A DNA stretch of 64,000 nt, taken from NCBI RefSeq assembly GCF_014154935.1, contig NZ_JACEHH010000007.1, forward strand, positions 169,529-233,528, written 5' to 3'. Numbering within the stretch: position 1 is the first letter of the stretch; each line of letters starts with the position of its first letter. Below, piece by piece: positions 17,719 through 27,808 of this stretch. A program made the translations under genes and the position numbers. The DNA is from Stieleria mannarensis. GTDB lineage: Bacteria > Planctomycetota > Planctomycetia > Pirellulales > Pirellulaceae. The notes under the pieces are model-generated. The model was not told the origin of the DNA. It did not search any database and saw only the letters and a program-made list of their open reading frames with translations.

Positions 17719-18675
17719 TTATTCGTTGCGATTATCGCGGTTGTCGCTCACGTGCCGCGGTGTTTCGTCGGCGGCCTGCGGGTTGCCCTTGCGTCCGACC
17801 CAGTAGGGCACCAATGCGGTCAACAACACCCCGATGAATCCCAGACCGCACAGCCGCATGATTCGCCACGCGTGCGGGGTGTAGGAATTGGAATCCGGGT
17901 CGTAGCTGTAGCACCACAAAATGAACTGATCGACCGCGTTGCCAACGGTCCCTTCACCGGCCTCGACCAACGCCAGTTTCAATTGCTCCGGCGGAAAGTC
18001 GATCGACAGCGAGTAACGCGTGATCACTCCTTCAGGCGAAACGAATGCCAGCATCGCCGGGTGGTTGTATTGTTTGTTGGCCGCGTCGTAGCGGTACTGA
18101 AACCCCAACGTGTCGGCCAGCTTCGTGATGATCGGTTGTTTGGCGGTGGCAAACGTCCACCCCTGGGCCGCAGCGGGTTGATTGGACAACACCGACACGT
18201 ATTTGTCTTTGGTTTCCGCCGCGCGACGACTGGTTTCTTTGGGGTCGATGCTGACGGTCAGTATCCGGAAGTCTTTGTTGAGTTGTAAATCCAGCTGATT
18301 GAGCGATTCGGTCAACTTGTTCAGCTGGACGCTGCACAACATCGGACAATCGCTGTAGTTGAGCGTCACGATGGTGGGCAAGTTGCCGTTGATGACGTAC
18401 CCGGTCTTGATCGCCCGGCCATCGGAATCGGTCAACGGCAAATTGGTCGGAATCGTTTCGCCCAAGTTCTGAACGACGGTGATGCCCCGTGCCTCCGGCG
18501 GAAGCCCCTCGTTCAAATCGACCTTGGACCCCAGACGGACCGCATCCTGAGCCACGGTGTCGCGTGGGGCGCAATGCACCGCGGCGAACATCAGCGCGAT
18601 CGCGGCGGCGAGCCGCACGGTCTCCAGATGACTGGATCCTACGGGTGTGTTAGGTGGCGTCTTTAGTGTCGGCAT
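17719..18675 (-). CDS. SCO1/SenC copper chaperone
   Basis: A 318-residue periplasmic thioredoxin-fold protein that delivers copper to, or reduces the cysteines of, the CuA site of COX II. The copper motif is C-P-M-L-C, with the third ligand His in YNHPAMLAFVSPEG. The N-terminus has a signal or anchor segment (AAAIALMFAAVHC), and the C-terminus carries an extra membrane helix (LCGLGFIGVLLTALVPYWVG), which many Sco proteins lack. ATG 18675 overlaps the end of the preceding small gene by 26 bases, which suggests translational coupling. Location between the alternative complex III and COX II genes supports an assembly role. Confidence 0.92.
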   Translation of the reverse strand: MPTLKTPPNTPVGSSHLETVRLAAAIALMFAAVHCAPRDTVAQDAVRLGSKVDLNEGLPPEARGITVVQNLGETIPTNLPLTDSDGRAIKTGYVINGNLPTIVTLNYSDCPMLCSVQLNKLTESLNQLDLQLNKDFRILTVSIDPKETSRRAAETKDKYVSVLSNQPAAAQGWTFATAKQPIITKLADTLGFQYRYDAANKQYNHPAMLAFVSPEGVITRYSLSIDFPPEQLKLALVEAGEGTVGNAVDQFILWCYSYDPDSNSYTPHAWRIMRLCGLGFIGVLLTALVPYWVGRKGNPQAADETPRHVSDNRDNRNE

Positions 18676-18979
18676 CGTCTGAGTGATTGTCGGATTCCGC
18701 TTGGCTTTCCTTTGCCACCAGTTCCATCGCTTCGGAGATCGGAATGGTGACATTTCCGGTCAGCGGATCCGCTCCATATTTGGAAACGGCATCGAGTTGT
18801 TTGTCCAAAATCGCGTTCTGTCGCTTGTAGCTGCTCTCGGCCTGCAGTCGGCTTTGATGAGCATCCACCAACAGAAAGTACACGTATTGAACCGCCAAAA
18901 TGGTCACCGCCGTCACAACGACAGAGGCGATTCCGATGATGAAAATCTGGCGGGTGTTCAGGTCGTCGTATTTGGCCAT
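18650..18979 (-). CDS. Small membrane protein between actF and sco
   Basis: A 109-residue protein with a single membrane helix (IFIIGIASVVVTAVTILAVQYVYFLLV, residues ~12-38). A coiled, soluble part and the segment GNVTIPISEAMELVAKE follow. I recall similar small proteins with a (x)IPIxxAMELxA motif near sco genes in other bacteria and would guess an assembly or accessory role in the oxidase or alternative complex III, but this is memory and inference only. The position and the 26-bp overlap with sco make co-expression very likely. ATG 18979 is the first sensible start after actF. Confidence 0.75.
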   Translation of the reverse strand: MAKYDDLNTRQIFIIGIASVVVTAVTILAVQYVYFLLVDAHQSRLQAESSYKRQNAILDKQLDAVSKYGADPLTGNVTIPISEAMELVAKESQAESDNHSDDADTKDAT

Positions 18980-19061
18980 GGCTCTGTTTCGAAGTTTATC
19001 GAGCGGACGATGTCTGGAGGGCGAAAAAACAGGGACGTGCGACGCGGTGTCCCCCAAAACG

Positions 19062-20339
19062 CTAAATATTTTCGAAAATGATCGATTCACGCAGTCGCGG
19101 ATCCCGCACCGGGACGACGCGATTGCCCCCCGCCACACGAAGCACCAACCCGACCACCAGCGCCGTCATCCCGACCACGCACAGCAGACTTGCCAGGATG
19201 CCCAGCGCCCCGCCGAAGCCGGGAATGGTGTGATGCTCGACCATCCGGGCCTCGGGCATCACGATCCAGTAAATGTCGATGAAGTGGACGACCAGGATGT
19301 AGGCCGCCCAAAACGCCATCACGCCCGGTCGGCGGCGAACATGCCGGCTCATCGTTCCGAAGAACGGCAACAACCAGTGAAAGAAGATCAGCCCGATCGA
19401 CAGGTATCCGAACCCGCCTTCCTGACGACTGAAGAACCATTCGGTCTCTTCCGGAATGTTGCCGTACCAGATCAGCATGTACTGGCTGAACGAGATGTAG
19501 GTCCAGAAGACGACGAACCCGAAAATGTACTTGCCCAGGTCATGGTAGTGTTCCGGAGTGACCTCTTCTTTGAGCGCCCCGGCTCGCTGCAACACATAGG
19601 TCATCAACGTGATCGCACAGTGGGCGGCCAGGATTCCGCCGGCAAACATGTACACCCCGAACATCGTCGAGAACCACATCGGCGCCAGGCTCATGCCCCA
19701 GTCAAACGCGGCGAAGCTAAGCGAAAGCGAAAACGCCATCACGGCCGGCCCGGACCAGTATTGCATGCGATCGGTCGCCGCCCGTTCGCCGGTCTCGTCC
19801 TGGTTCACGCTGCCACGCCAGTAATAGACGGCCAACGCGCCCCAGATGCCGAAGTAAATCAGGGCACGCAACAGGAAAAACGGGGCATTGAGAAACAGCT
19901 TTTTGGTTTCCCACATGTTTTCGTCCAAGTGCAATTTGGACGCATACTCTGGGTCCGTCCAAATGAACAAGGCGCCTTCGCTGAACACCGAAAACAGGAT
20001 CGGCAGGAACAGGAACGCCATCGGGACGGTCATGATCATGATGCATTCGGCCACACGTCGCACCACGACGCTCCATCCGGCCCGCACCAGGTGCTGGATC
20101 AAAACAAAGAACAGACATCCCAGCACGATCGTCAACACATACAGGAACGCCGTCAGGTAGGCGGACATTCCAAACCGCGGCATGTCCGCGTCACTGACGG
20201 AGAATGCCAGGCCCATGCCGATCAGCAGGGCGACAAGTCCGCCGCCTAACAGCGGCATCTGCAAACTGCGGAGTGATGCAGGCAGCTGGAAGGCCGGGTC
20301 ATCGGCCGGTTTAACAGCGGGAGCAGCGTGTTCTGACAT
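19062..20339 (-). CDS. actF: Alternative complex III membrane subunit ActF
   Basis: A 425-residue integral membrane protein with about ten predicted helices, one of the NrfD-like subunits of alternative complex III (quinol:cytochrome c oxidoreductase) alongside ActC. Recognisable blocks are SVFSEGALFIWTDPEY, FFLLRALIYFGIW, MAFSLSLSFAAFDWGMSL, FWTYISFSQYMLIWYGNIPEE and FHWLLPFFGTMSR. Compared with ActC, this subunit usually lacks the quinol-site residues and is structural or involved in proton movement. The N-terminal tail is short and Ala/Pro-rich. It sits between the fused actDE gene and the small membrane protein gene. ATG 20339 was preferred to an in-frame TTG six bases upstream. Confidence 0.92.
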   Translation of the reverse strand: MSEHAAPAVKPADDPAFQLPASLRSLQMPLLGGGLVALLIGMGLAFSVSDADMPRFGMSAYLTAFLYVLTIVLGCLFFVLIQHLVRAGWSVVVRRVAECIMIMTVPMAFLFLPILFSVFSEGALFIWTDPEYASKLHLDENMWETKKLFLNAPFFLLRALIYFGIWGALAVYYWRGSVNQDETGERAATDRMQYWSGPAVMAFSLSLSFAAFDWGMSLAPMWFSTMFGVYMFAGGILAAHCAITLMTYVLQRAGALKEEVTPEHYHDLGKYIFGFVVFWTYISFSQYMLIWYGNIPEETEWFFSRQEGGFGYLSIGLIFFHWLLPFFGTMSRHVRRRPGVMAFWAAYILVVHFIDIYWIVMPEARMVEHHTIPGFGGALGILASLLCVVGMTALVVGLVLRVAGGNRVVPVRDPRLRESIIFENI

Positions 20340-20447
20340 GGTCAAATCGGTTGTCGTATTGGTGCGGTGACGCGGGTGCGACCGCGTGGGCGTGTGAGGT
20401 TGGGGATTCGTTCTGGGACACCGACCGGGCCGGTGTCGCTGGCGTGG

Positions 20448-21917
20448 TTATTGCTGTGCTTGCTGGCGTGCCGCGGCGGCCTTTTCAGCTTCTTCGGCCT
20501 GGCGTTTCAGCTCGGCCTTGGCTTCTTCGACCGCTTTTTCAACGGCAGCCTTTTTCGCATCGGGCACCAAATCCAGCGACGCGTTTTGACTTTTCTGCAA
20601 CGCACGGACATAAGCGACGATCGCCCAGCGGTCCTTCAATTTGATTTGGCCGGCGTAACCGGGCATCTTGCGGATGCCGTTGCTGATCGTTGAAAACAGC
20701 TTTCCGTCGGGGTACTTGTCCGCATACAGGGTTTCCTGGTGCATCGATGCCGGCGGCACCCAAGTCGGGGCGCTGATCGATTGGGCTCGCTGGTTGACCA
20801 GTCCGTTACCGTACCCATCCATCCCGTGGCAGACGCTGCAATAGATCGCGAATTGCTGTTGACCGGTGGCCAACAAATCGGCGTCGACGGTCAACGGGTT
20901 CTTTTCCACCCAGGGCGTCGTGTCCATCACGCTCGCGGGGGCTGCCTCGGCAGCTTCGGTCGCTTCGTCAGTTGCTTCCGCTTCTTTTTCCAGCGTCTCC
21001 TGTTCTTCCGCTTTGGCCTGGTCGTCGGCTTGCATGTAGGCACGCACCAGACGCTCGACCCGCGGCGGGTCGGTCAACGTCAACGCTTCGACATCGATCC
21101 CGGTCAACATGTCCAGCGACTCTTCCATCTGCCCACGGGCGACGGTACCGGGGACATCGGATCGCATCGCACGGTTGTCGACGAACAAACTGGTGACTTG
21201 TTGAGCATCCTTGGCGGGCGAGAAGTCCATGTCAAAAAAGATATGGAATCGCGGTTGGGAGCTGTTGGTCACCCGCATCGTCAGGATGCAAATCAACGGC
21301 ACCAACGACGCGGCGACCGAGAGCCCCCAGATCAGGAACACCGGCTTGGGCACTTCCTTGGGCGAGTCGTCTTCGACCACTTCGTTGATGTAGTCGCTGC
21401 CGGTGTCGGCCATCAAGCTGCGAACGCCGGCCGCATCATAGCGTTCATCGCTGGCATCGACGTACAAGAAAAACCGGTCATCGGTCGCCCGATCGAATCG
21501 CGGGTCGGTGAACATCGGGTTGCTGAACTTCGGCAATCCGTTCAGCGCCCACATCCCGAAGAACGCCCCGAAGGAAGCGAGCAGAATCGTCAGCTCGAAC
21601 GCCACGGGAATGAACGCGGGCAACGACAAAAAGGGCTTGCCGGAGATGATGTACTTGTAATCGATGCTGTTCATCCAGATCTGCATCGCCAGCGCGATGC
21701 AGGTCCCGGTCGCCCCGGCGATCAAACAGATCCACGGCAGCACCGTCGGCTTGATGCCCAACGCCTTGTCGATCCCGTGAACCGGGAACGGCGTGTAGGC
21801 GTCGGTTTTCGTGTAACCGGCGTCCCGAACCCGGCGACAGGCGCTCAGCAACGAATCGACCGTCGTGAATTCGGCCATCATTCCGTGAACGGTCGTTTCT
21901 ATTTTCGTTTCCGACAT
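20448..21917 (-). CDS. Fused ActD-ActE subunit of alternative complex III
   Basis: A 489-residue protein joining two subunits that are usually separate. Residues ~1-190 are a DUF3341/ActD domain: a short cytoplasmic start (HGMMAEFTTVDSLLSACRRV) and two helices (TVLPWICLIAGATGTCIALAM and ELTILLASFGAFFGMW). A further membrane segment follows (VFLIWGLSVAASLVPLICILTM), then a charged linker. Residues ~350-450 are a mono-heme cytochrome c domain, ActE, with CSVCH, a likely Met ligand in GIRKMPGYA and KLKDRWAIVAYVRALQ. The C-terminus is a Lys/Glu/Ala-rich coiled tail. The frame is open throughout, with no stop between domains. It would carry electrons from ActA/B to the COX II heme. Confidence 0.9.
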   Translation of the reverse strand: MSETKIETTVHGMMAEFTTVDSLLSACRRVRDAGYTKTDAYTPFPVHGIDKALGIKPTVLPWICLIAGATGTCIALAMQIWMNSIDYKYIISGKPFLSLPAFIPVAFELTILLASFGAFFGMWALNGLPKFSNPMFTDPRFDRATDDRFFLYVDASDERYDAAGVRSLMADTGSDYINEVVEDDSPKEVPKPVFLIWGLSVAASLVPLICILTMRVTNSSQPRFHIFFDMDFSPAKDAQQVTSLFVDNRAMRSDVPGTVARGQMEESLDMLTGIDVEALTLTDPPRVERLVRAYMQADDQAKAEEQETLEKEAEATDEATEAAEAAPASVMDTTPWVEKNPLTVDADLLATGQQQFAIYCSVCHGMDGYGNGLVNQRAQSISAPTWVPPASMHQETLYADKYPDGKLFSTISNGIRKMPGYAGQIKLKDRWAIVAYVRALQKSQNASLDLVPDAKKAAVEKAVEEAKAELKRQAEEAEKAAAARQQAQQ

Positions 21918-21975
21918 AGTTTTTTGATCCATCGAAACAGATCGTTAATGCTTTAAAAATGAATGATTCAGTTTC

Positions 21976-23406
21976 TCAGTGACCTTCGCCAGCTTCTTCA
22001 CCGTGACCGTGCAGATGAGCCATGTGCTCCTGCTTGGCCAACGTCGCCTTGACCTCTGCCATGTTGATCACCGGCAAGGTGCGGCAGAACAACAGGAACA
22101 GCGTGAAGAACAACCCGAACGATCCGATCAGCATGCCCCAGTCGACCCAGGTCGGGGAGAAGTACGCCCAAGCACTCGGCAGATAGTCACGCGACAAACT
22201 GCTGATGACGATCACGAATCGTTCGAACCACATCCCGATATTCACAAAAATCGACACGACGACGATGATCCATGGCGTCGTGCGAGCTTTCTTGAACCAG
22301 AAGATTTGCGGGCTGATCACGTTGCACGAAATCATCGTCCAGTAGGCCCACGCGTACGGCCCGAAGGCTCGGTTGAGGAACGCGAACTGCTCGGCCGGAA
22401 CCTGGCCGTACCAGGCGATGAAGAACTCCGTCCCGTACGCCAAACCGACAATCGAGCCGGTCGCCAGGATGATCTTGCACATGTTTTCCAAGTGCCGGAT
22501 CGTGATCAGTTTTTCAAGATTCAACATTTGACGTGCCGGCACCATCAACGTCAGCACCATTGCAAAACCGCTGAAGATCGCCCCGGCGACAAAGTACGGC
22601 GGGAAAATCGTCGTGTGCCAACCGGGGACCTGCGACACGGCAAAGTCGAACGAAACGATCGTATGGACCGACAAAACCAGCGGGGCCGCCAATGCAGCCA
22701 GAATCGCGTAGGCCTTTTCGTAACGCATCCAGTGACGCGACGAACCGCTCCATCCCAGGCACAGAATGCCGTAGGCCATGCGGCGGTATTTATTCTTGGA
22801 TCGGTCGCGGAACGTCGCCAAATCCGGCACCATCCCCATGTACCAGAACAGCAACGACACCGTCCCGTAGGTGGATACCGCGAACACGTCCCACAGCAGC
22901 GGGCTGCGGAATTGCGGCCACATCCACAGATTCAAACTCGGATACGGGGCCAACCAAAACGCCAGCCAGGCACGACCGACGTGAATCCCCGGGAACGTCC
23001 CCGCACAGGCGACCGCAAAAATCGTCATCGCCTCGGCCGCTCGGTTGATACTGGTCCGCCACTCCTGACGGAACAGGAACAAAATCGCACTGATCAACGT
23101 CCCCGCGTGGCCGATCCCGACCCAAAACACAAAGTTCACGATCGGCCAACCCCAGAAGATCGGCGCCCGGTTGCCCCAGACGCCCACCCCGGTGTAGATC
23201 AAATACACGATCAGCAATCCGAGCATTTGCAGCAACGCAAACGCGACCAGAAAACCTCCGATCCAGCCCTTGCTTGGCGGACGTTCGGCGACCTTGCAAA
23301 CCGCTTCGGTGATGTCGTGGTACGTCGTTTCGCCGAGGACCAACGGGGCGCGTTCGCCTGGGCGTTCGACGGTGTTATCCAATCCGTTTGGAATGGCAAG
23401 TGACAT
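21976..23406 (-). CDS. actC: Alternative complex III membrane subunit ActC (NrfD-like)
   Basis: A 476-residue integral membrane subunit with about ten helices, of the NrfD/PsrC family, expected to hold the quinol oxidation site and a proton path. Diagnostic blocks are [51 protein letters not shown] (cited as a region), [54 protein letters not shown] and [17 protein letters not shown]. The C-terminus is a soluble, His-rich tail, [13 protein letters not shown]. It is 123 bp from the end of actB and 58 bp from actDE, all on the minus strand. Motif matches and context leave little doubt. Confidence 0.95.
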   Translation of the reverse strand: MSLAIPNGLDNTVERPGERAPLVLGETTYHDITEAVCKVAERPPSKGWIGGFLVAFALLQMLGLLIVYLIYTGVGVWGNRAPIFWGWPIVNFVFWVGIGHAGTLISAILFLFRQEWRTSINRAAEAMTIFAVACAGTFPGIHVGRAWLAFWLAPYPSLNLWMWPQFRSPLLWDVFAVSTYGTVSLLFWYMGMVPDLATFRDRSKNKYRRMAYGILCLGWSGSSRHWMRYEKAYAILAALAAPLVLSVHTIVSFDFAVSQVPGWHTTIFPPYFVAGAIFSGFAMVLTLMVPARQMLNLEKLITIRHLENMCKIILATGSIVGLAYGTEFFIAWYGQVPAEQFAFLNRAFGPYAWAYWTMISCNVISPQIFWFKKARTTPWIIVVVSIFVNIGMWFERFVIVISSLSRDYLPSAWAYFSPTWVDWGMLIGSFGLFFTLFLLFCRTLPVINMAEVKATLAKQEHMAHLHGHGEEAGEGH

Positions 23407-23529
23407 GGTCAGTGTTAGCTAGAAAGTGGAAGTGGTTTGTAGGATGAGCAGTCTCGGGGACGGGCCGCTGGGCACCGCATGCGATCGCCGGTTGATTCGT
23501 TTCCGCGAATCATTGCCGGCGACGGAACG

Positions 23530-26500
23530 TCAGTGGGCCTTTTCTTTGTGATCACCTTTGCTGTGATCGTGGTCATCGCCTTGGGCATCGTGATCACCAT
23601 GACCGTCGTGATCTTCATGACCATGATCGCCGTGACCGTGATGCGACGTGATCGTTTCCAAGTCGTGCAATTGCTGCAGGGTCATCAACCGCGGGTGGGG
23701 GTTTCTCACCCGTGCCAGATACTCGGTCCGCGGCTTGATGTTCAATTGTTCCAGCACGCCGTAGGCCCGTACGTCGCTGTGTTTCTTGGCCACCGCGGAA
23801 TTCGGGTTGGCGATGTTGCCGAACTCGATCGCGTTGGTTCCGCAAGCCGCCTGGCAGGCGGTCACGACGTCGCCGTCTTGGATCGGACGACCGCCGTCCT
23901 TGCGGGCCTGGATCTTGGCCTTTTCGACACGCTGGACACAGTAGGTGCACTTTTCCATCACACCGCGACCACGCACCGTGACGTCGGGGTTGAGGACCAA
24001 AGCCTGCAGTTTTCGGTTGGCCGATTCGATCGCCCCCGGGAACGCCTGGACCCCGTAGCCGACGCCGACGTCTTCGTTGTAATTGAAGTAGTTAAACCGA
24101 CGGACTTTCAACGGGCAGTTGTTGGCACAGTAACGCGTTCCGATACAACGGTTGTACGCCATCGCGTTGATGCCTTCGTTGGTGTGCACGGTCGCGGCGA
24201 CCGGGCAAACCTGCTCGCACGGTGCCGTTTCACAATGCACGCATGCGACCGGCATGTGAACGACCTGGGCGTCTTCGGCGTCGCCTTGGAAATAGCGGTC
24301 GATCCGCAGCCAATGCATTTCGCGGCTGTTCCTGACCTGCTCGGCGCCGACGATCGGGATGTTGTTTTCGCTCTGACAGGCGACGACACAGGCATTGCAT
24401 CCGGTGCACTTGGTCAAATCGATCGCCATGCCCCACTGCGGCATGAAATCGAACGCCGGGTCGGACTCGATCTCCTCGATCGGCTCGGTCCCCAGCGAAC
24501 CGTATTTGCCCACCTTGGGGACGTGCGGTGCTTTGGGTTGCTCGTTGGCAAACGTCGGCACATCTTCCAATAACTTCGTCGTGCCTTCGCGGACCAGGTT
24601 GTAGCTACGGCGTTCGGTTTCTTCGCGGCCGATGTCGTCGATCGCCCAGTGGTCCTGGGTCGTGGCGAATTCGTACTCGTTGTAATTCGGCCGGCCTTCG
24701 ACCTTGTACGCGACCAACATTTGGTCGCGGGTTCGCAGCGGCGAAACATCGATCCCGACCGCGTCGATGCCTTCGGCGGTGAACCCGCCGACCTTACCGA
24801 CGCGAGTTCGGCCGTAGCCGATCGAAGTCATCACCACGCCGGGAGCGACCCCGGGAATTTCGAAGACCGGCAATTCGATCTTGCTGCCGCCCTTGCGAAG
24901 GGTGATGTACAAGCCGTGATGCAGATCCAGCGCCCGCGCGGTCGCGGGGCTCATCATCGCCGCGTTGCCCCAAGTCAGCTTGGTGATCGACTGCGGCAAT
25001 TCCTGCAACCAGCCGTTGTTGGCGAACCGGCCGTCGTACAGGCCATCGGCGGACGTGAACACCACTTCGATGTCGTCTTGATCGATCGTCTTGGCCGACG
25101 AAACCTCGGGATCACCCGCCGGCAGCTCCGGCGCCGTGCCGGTCACCTCGGCGGTTCGCGCCGCCGAGCGAATGTCGTCGGAGTAGCCGTCATGGAGCAG
25201 CTTTCGCCACTCCGTTTCGCCGAGCGAGCGACCGGCGACTTCGCCGGCGGTTTGACGGACGAGCTGCATCGGATCGATGACTTCCTCGTCCAACATCAAC
25301 GCCAGGACTTCCGCAACGGTTCGGCCACCCATCAAGGGCAGGATCTGGGGCTGGCAAACGCCATACAGACCGTCGTCGTTGATGCAATCGCTCCAGGATT
25401 CCAGCGGATGGGCCAGCGGCAGCGACCAATCGCACAACACGGCGGTCTCGTCGTCGTACTCGCCCAGGTAAAACACTTTGCCGCCCTGGCGGACCTTGCC
25501 GATCATCCCGGCAACGTCGATATCGCTGGGCGAGGCAAACACGGGATTGTCGCCCAGGATCAACAGCGACTCGATGTCGCCGGCGTCGACCGCGGCCACC
25601 AAATCGGTCAGCGACTTGGCCTCCAGGCTCTCGTCCACACAGGGAGTGAACGACTGGGCCTTGCCCAGCGAACCGAGTTTTTGGTTCATCGCGATTCCGG
25701 CGGCGACCACGTTCGCACCGAGCGATTGGCCGACGATCACGACCGCGTCTTCACCGGCTTGGACGATGTCGTGAGCCAAGCAATCCATGAACCGCGACTG
25801 CCGTTCGGCGGCGGTGATTTCGGGATCGTTGAACGGCAATTCGTCGCCGTCGTGGTTGTGCGTTTCGCCGTTCTTCAGTGCGTCGACCATCCGGCCCAGT
25901 GCGGCCAGGAATGCCGGCATCTGGCTGGGACGAACCGCCAACCGCGTATCGGCCATACTGCCGGTCGTCGTGTAGCCGCCTTCGACCACATACAGACGGC
26001 TCATCTCGCCGGCCAGCGGATCACGCCGCTGGGCAAAGGTTGACGCCGCGGTCAGCGACCCGGGTTCGCCGCCCAGGAAATCCGCGCCGAGCGAAAAGAT
26101 CACCTTGGCCTTGCTGAGATCCAGCACTTGATTCGATTCAGTCCCCAGCATCTGCTTGGTCGCTTTCCGCATGACGCCGTCGTTGACGCCATCGAATCGG
26201 GCGATCGTTGCCGCCGGCAGCTTTTCCTTCAGCTTGCCCAGCATGCGAACCGTCGTCGGGGATGCCGTCGGCGACATCAAGACCGCGAAGCCTTTGCCGT
26301 CCTCGTTGCTGGCCGCTTTTTGGATCGCCGCGCGCCCGACCGGGACAAAGTCCTCCCACTGCGATTCCTGCTTCCGCTCACCCTCGCCCCGCATCAACAC
26401 CGGGCCGTCATCGCCGCGGGACCGATCCGGATCGTACAACGACAGGATCGATGCCTGGACGTAAGCGTTCGTCCCGCCGGCCGACGGGTGGCTCTTATTT

Positions 26501-26862
26501 GGCTCGATGTGTTGCGGACGGCCGTCGAAACAACGGACCAGCAAATTGTGCACCGAACCGGCCAATTCAAAGTTCGTCGCCCGCTCGTAGAACTCGCCGG
26601 GAACCCGGCCTTCGGGGCGGATCACGAACGGGGCGATGATCTCTTCGGGATAGCGACACCCCGACACGCCGGCCATCGCCAGCGAGGCCCCCATCAGCTG
26701 CATCCAGCGTCGCCGCGAAACCCCCTCGGGGAACTCCGAAGCGGCCACCGGAAACTCCCGATGCAGGTAATTGTTCTGGAACTCCTCGCTGCCGTGCAGC
26801 TCCGAAATACTGCGCCAGTAAGTCGGGGCGTTGCTTTTCGCGTTGGATTCGTTGTGGGTCAT
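23530..26862 (-). CDS. actB: Alternative complex III iron-sulfur subunit ActB
   Basis: A 1110-residue periplasmic subunit. The N-terminus carries a Tat-like signal ([20 protein letters not shown], with possible lipid-anchoring Cys). A long molybdopterin-oxidoreductase-like domain (about 60-730) follows; in this complex that domain is known to lack the cofactor. The ferredoxin-like part (about 790-1010) has four cysteine clusters: [35 protein letters not shown] and CTYCVQ...CQAAC, enough for three [4Fe-4S] and one [3Fe-4S] cluster. The last ~37 residues are extremely His/Asp/Gly-rich. The gene follows actA by 70 bp and would pass electrons from ActC to ActA and the heme subunits. Confidence 0.95.
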   Translation of the reverse strand: MTHNESNAKSNAPTYWRSISELHGSEEFQNNYLHREFPVAASEFPEGVSRRRWMQLMGASLAMAGVSGCRYPEEIIAPFVIRPEGRVPGEFYERATNFELAGSVHNLLVRCFDGRPQHIEPNKSHPSAGGTNAYVQASILSLYDPDRSRGDDGPVLMRGEGERKQESQWEDFVPVGRAAIQKAASNEDGKGFAVLMSPTASPTTVRMLGKLKEKLPAATIARFDGVNDGVMRKATKQMLGTESNQVLDLSKAKVIFSLGADFLGGEPGSLTAASTFAQRRDPLAGEMSRLYVVEGGYTTTGSMADTRLAVRPSQMPAFLAALGRMVDALKNGETHNHDGDELPFNDPEITAAERQSRFMDCLAHDIVQAGEDAVVIVGQSLGANVVAAGIAMNQKLGSLGKAQSFTPCVDESLEAKSLTDLVAAVDAGDIESLLILGDNPVFASPSDIDVAGMIGKVRQGGKVFYLGEYDDETAVLCDWSLPLAHPLESWSDCINDDGLYGVCQPQILPLMGGRTVAEVLALMLDEEVIDPMQLVRQTAGEVAGRSLGETEWRKLLHDGYSDDIRSAARTAEVTGTAPELPAGDPEVSSAKTIDQDDIEVVFTSADGLYDGRFANNGWLQELPQSITKLTWGNAAMMSPATARALDLHHGLYITLRKGGSKIELPVFEIPGVAPGVVMTSIGYGRTRVGKVGGFTAEGIDAVGIDVSPLRTRDQMLVAYKVEGRPNYNEYEFATTQDHWAIDDIGREETERRSYNLVREGTTKLLEDVPTFANEQPKAPHVPKVGKYGSLGTEPIEEIESDPAFDFMPQWGMAIDLTKCTGCNACVVACQSENNIPIVGAEQVRNSREMHWLRIDRYFQGDAEDAQVVHMPVACVHCETAPCEQVCPVAATVHTNEGINAMAYNRCIGTRYCANNCPLKVRRFNYFNYNEDVGVGYGVQAFPGAIESANRKLQALVLNPDVTVRGRGVMEKCTYCVQRVEKAKIQARKDGGRPIQDGDVVTACQAACGTNAIEFGNIANPNSAVAKKHSDVRAYGVLEQLNIKPRTEYLARVRNPHPRLMTLQQLHDLETITSHHGHGDHGHEDHDGHGDHDAQGDDHDHSKGDHKEKAH

Positions 26863-26932
26863 ATTGGTTCGAATGGATCGGTCGTAAACGGTGTTTACTG
26901 GCCAGGGCGGTCAAGCGGACAGAAGGACGGAA

Positions 26933-27628
26933 CTATCGGTGACAGACGGCACAGTGGCGCTGGGGATGGATGTTTTGCTCGGCACGCTGCTTCATCGCAA
27001 ACGCCTCTTGATCCCAGTCGGCCGGCGGCTCCCAGTCCAGCTTGGTGACAAACTCCTTCGGCCGCAGGTGCTCGTTGGGATTTTCGTGGCACTGGATGCA
27101 CCACGCCATCGAAAGCTCCTCGTGCTGGTACACGACTTCCATCTGGTCGATCCGCCCGTGACAGCTGACACAGCTGACGCCGGAATTCACGTGAGCGGCG
27201 TGATTGAAGTACACGTATTCGGGCAGGTTGTGCACGCGTTTCCACTGCATGCTCTTGCCGGTCTTCCAGCTTTCGTGGATCGGCTTCAGATTCACACTGT
27301 CGGCACGCACCGCTGCCAACGCGGTCTGGCCTTGGTCGTTGGCCGGGCTGTGACAGTTCACGCAGGTCGCCGTCGGCGGGACCGCGGCGTGAGCGGCGTC
27401 AAAGACGGTGTTGTGACAGTAACGGCAATCCAATTTCAGCTGACCGGCATGAATCGCATGGCTGAACGGCACCGGTTGCTCCGGCTCGTAGCCAATGTTC
27501 AAGGTCACCGGGTCGGTCACCAAACCCCCAACGGCGACGGCAAACAAGCCACCGCCGCCCAAGGCGGCACCGAGAACCAGCAAGAAGGGGTTGGACCAGC
27601 GTGGAAACAAAAAACGTTGCATGATCAT
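26933..27628 (-). CDS. actA: Alternative complex III pentaheme cytochrome ActA
   Basis: A 231-residue multiheme cytochrome c with one N-terminal membrane helix (PFLLVLGAALGGGGLFAVAVGGLV). Five CxxCH motifs are visible in order: CRYCH, CVNCH, CVSCH, CIQCH and CAVCH, the number expected for ActA. It sits on the periplasmic side and receives electrons from ActB. It is the first gene of the respiratory cluster, so the promoter should lie in 27629-27808. ATG 27628 was chosen; a second ATG six bases later and a TTG upstream are alternatives. Maturation needs the cytochrome c synthesis machinery, which is not in this window. Confidence 0.95.
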   Translation of the reverse strand: MIMQRFLFPRWSNPFLLVLGAALGGGGLFAVAVGGLVTDPVTLNIGYEPEQPVPFSHAIHAGQLKLDCRYCHNTVFDAAHAAVPPTATCVNCHSPANDQGQTALAAVRADSVNLKPIHESWKTGKSMQWKRVHNLPEYVYFNHAAHVNSGVSCVSCHGRIDQMEVVYQHEELSMAWCIQCHENPNEHLRPKEFVTKLDWEPPADWDQEAFAMKQRAEQNIHPQRHCAVCHR

Positions 27629-27808
27629 CGGCCGGGTCAAATCCGGACGCGTTGAAGCAGAAAAGAACGGAAGACAGTTCGGAGCGGAAGTATCGGTCGG
27701 GCACTAGCAAATTGGCAAGGCCACCCGACAACCGAGCGACATTGTGCCGCGAATTTTTCTTCAGCGACGTGGGGCGCATCGTCGCACCGAGCGCCCGGGT
27801 GGACATTT

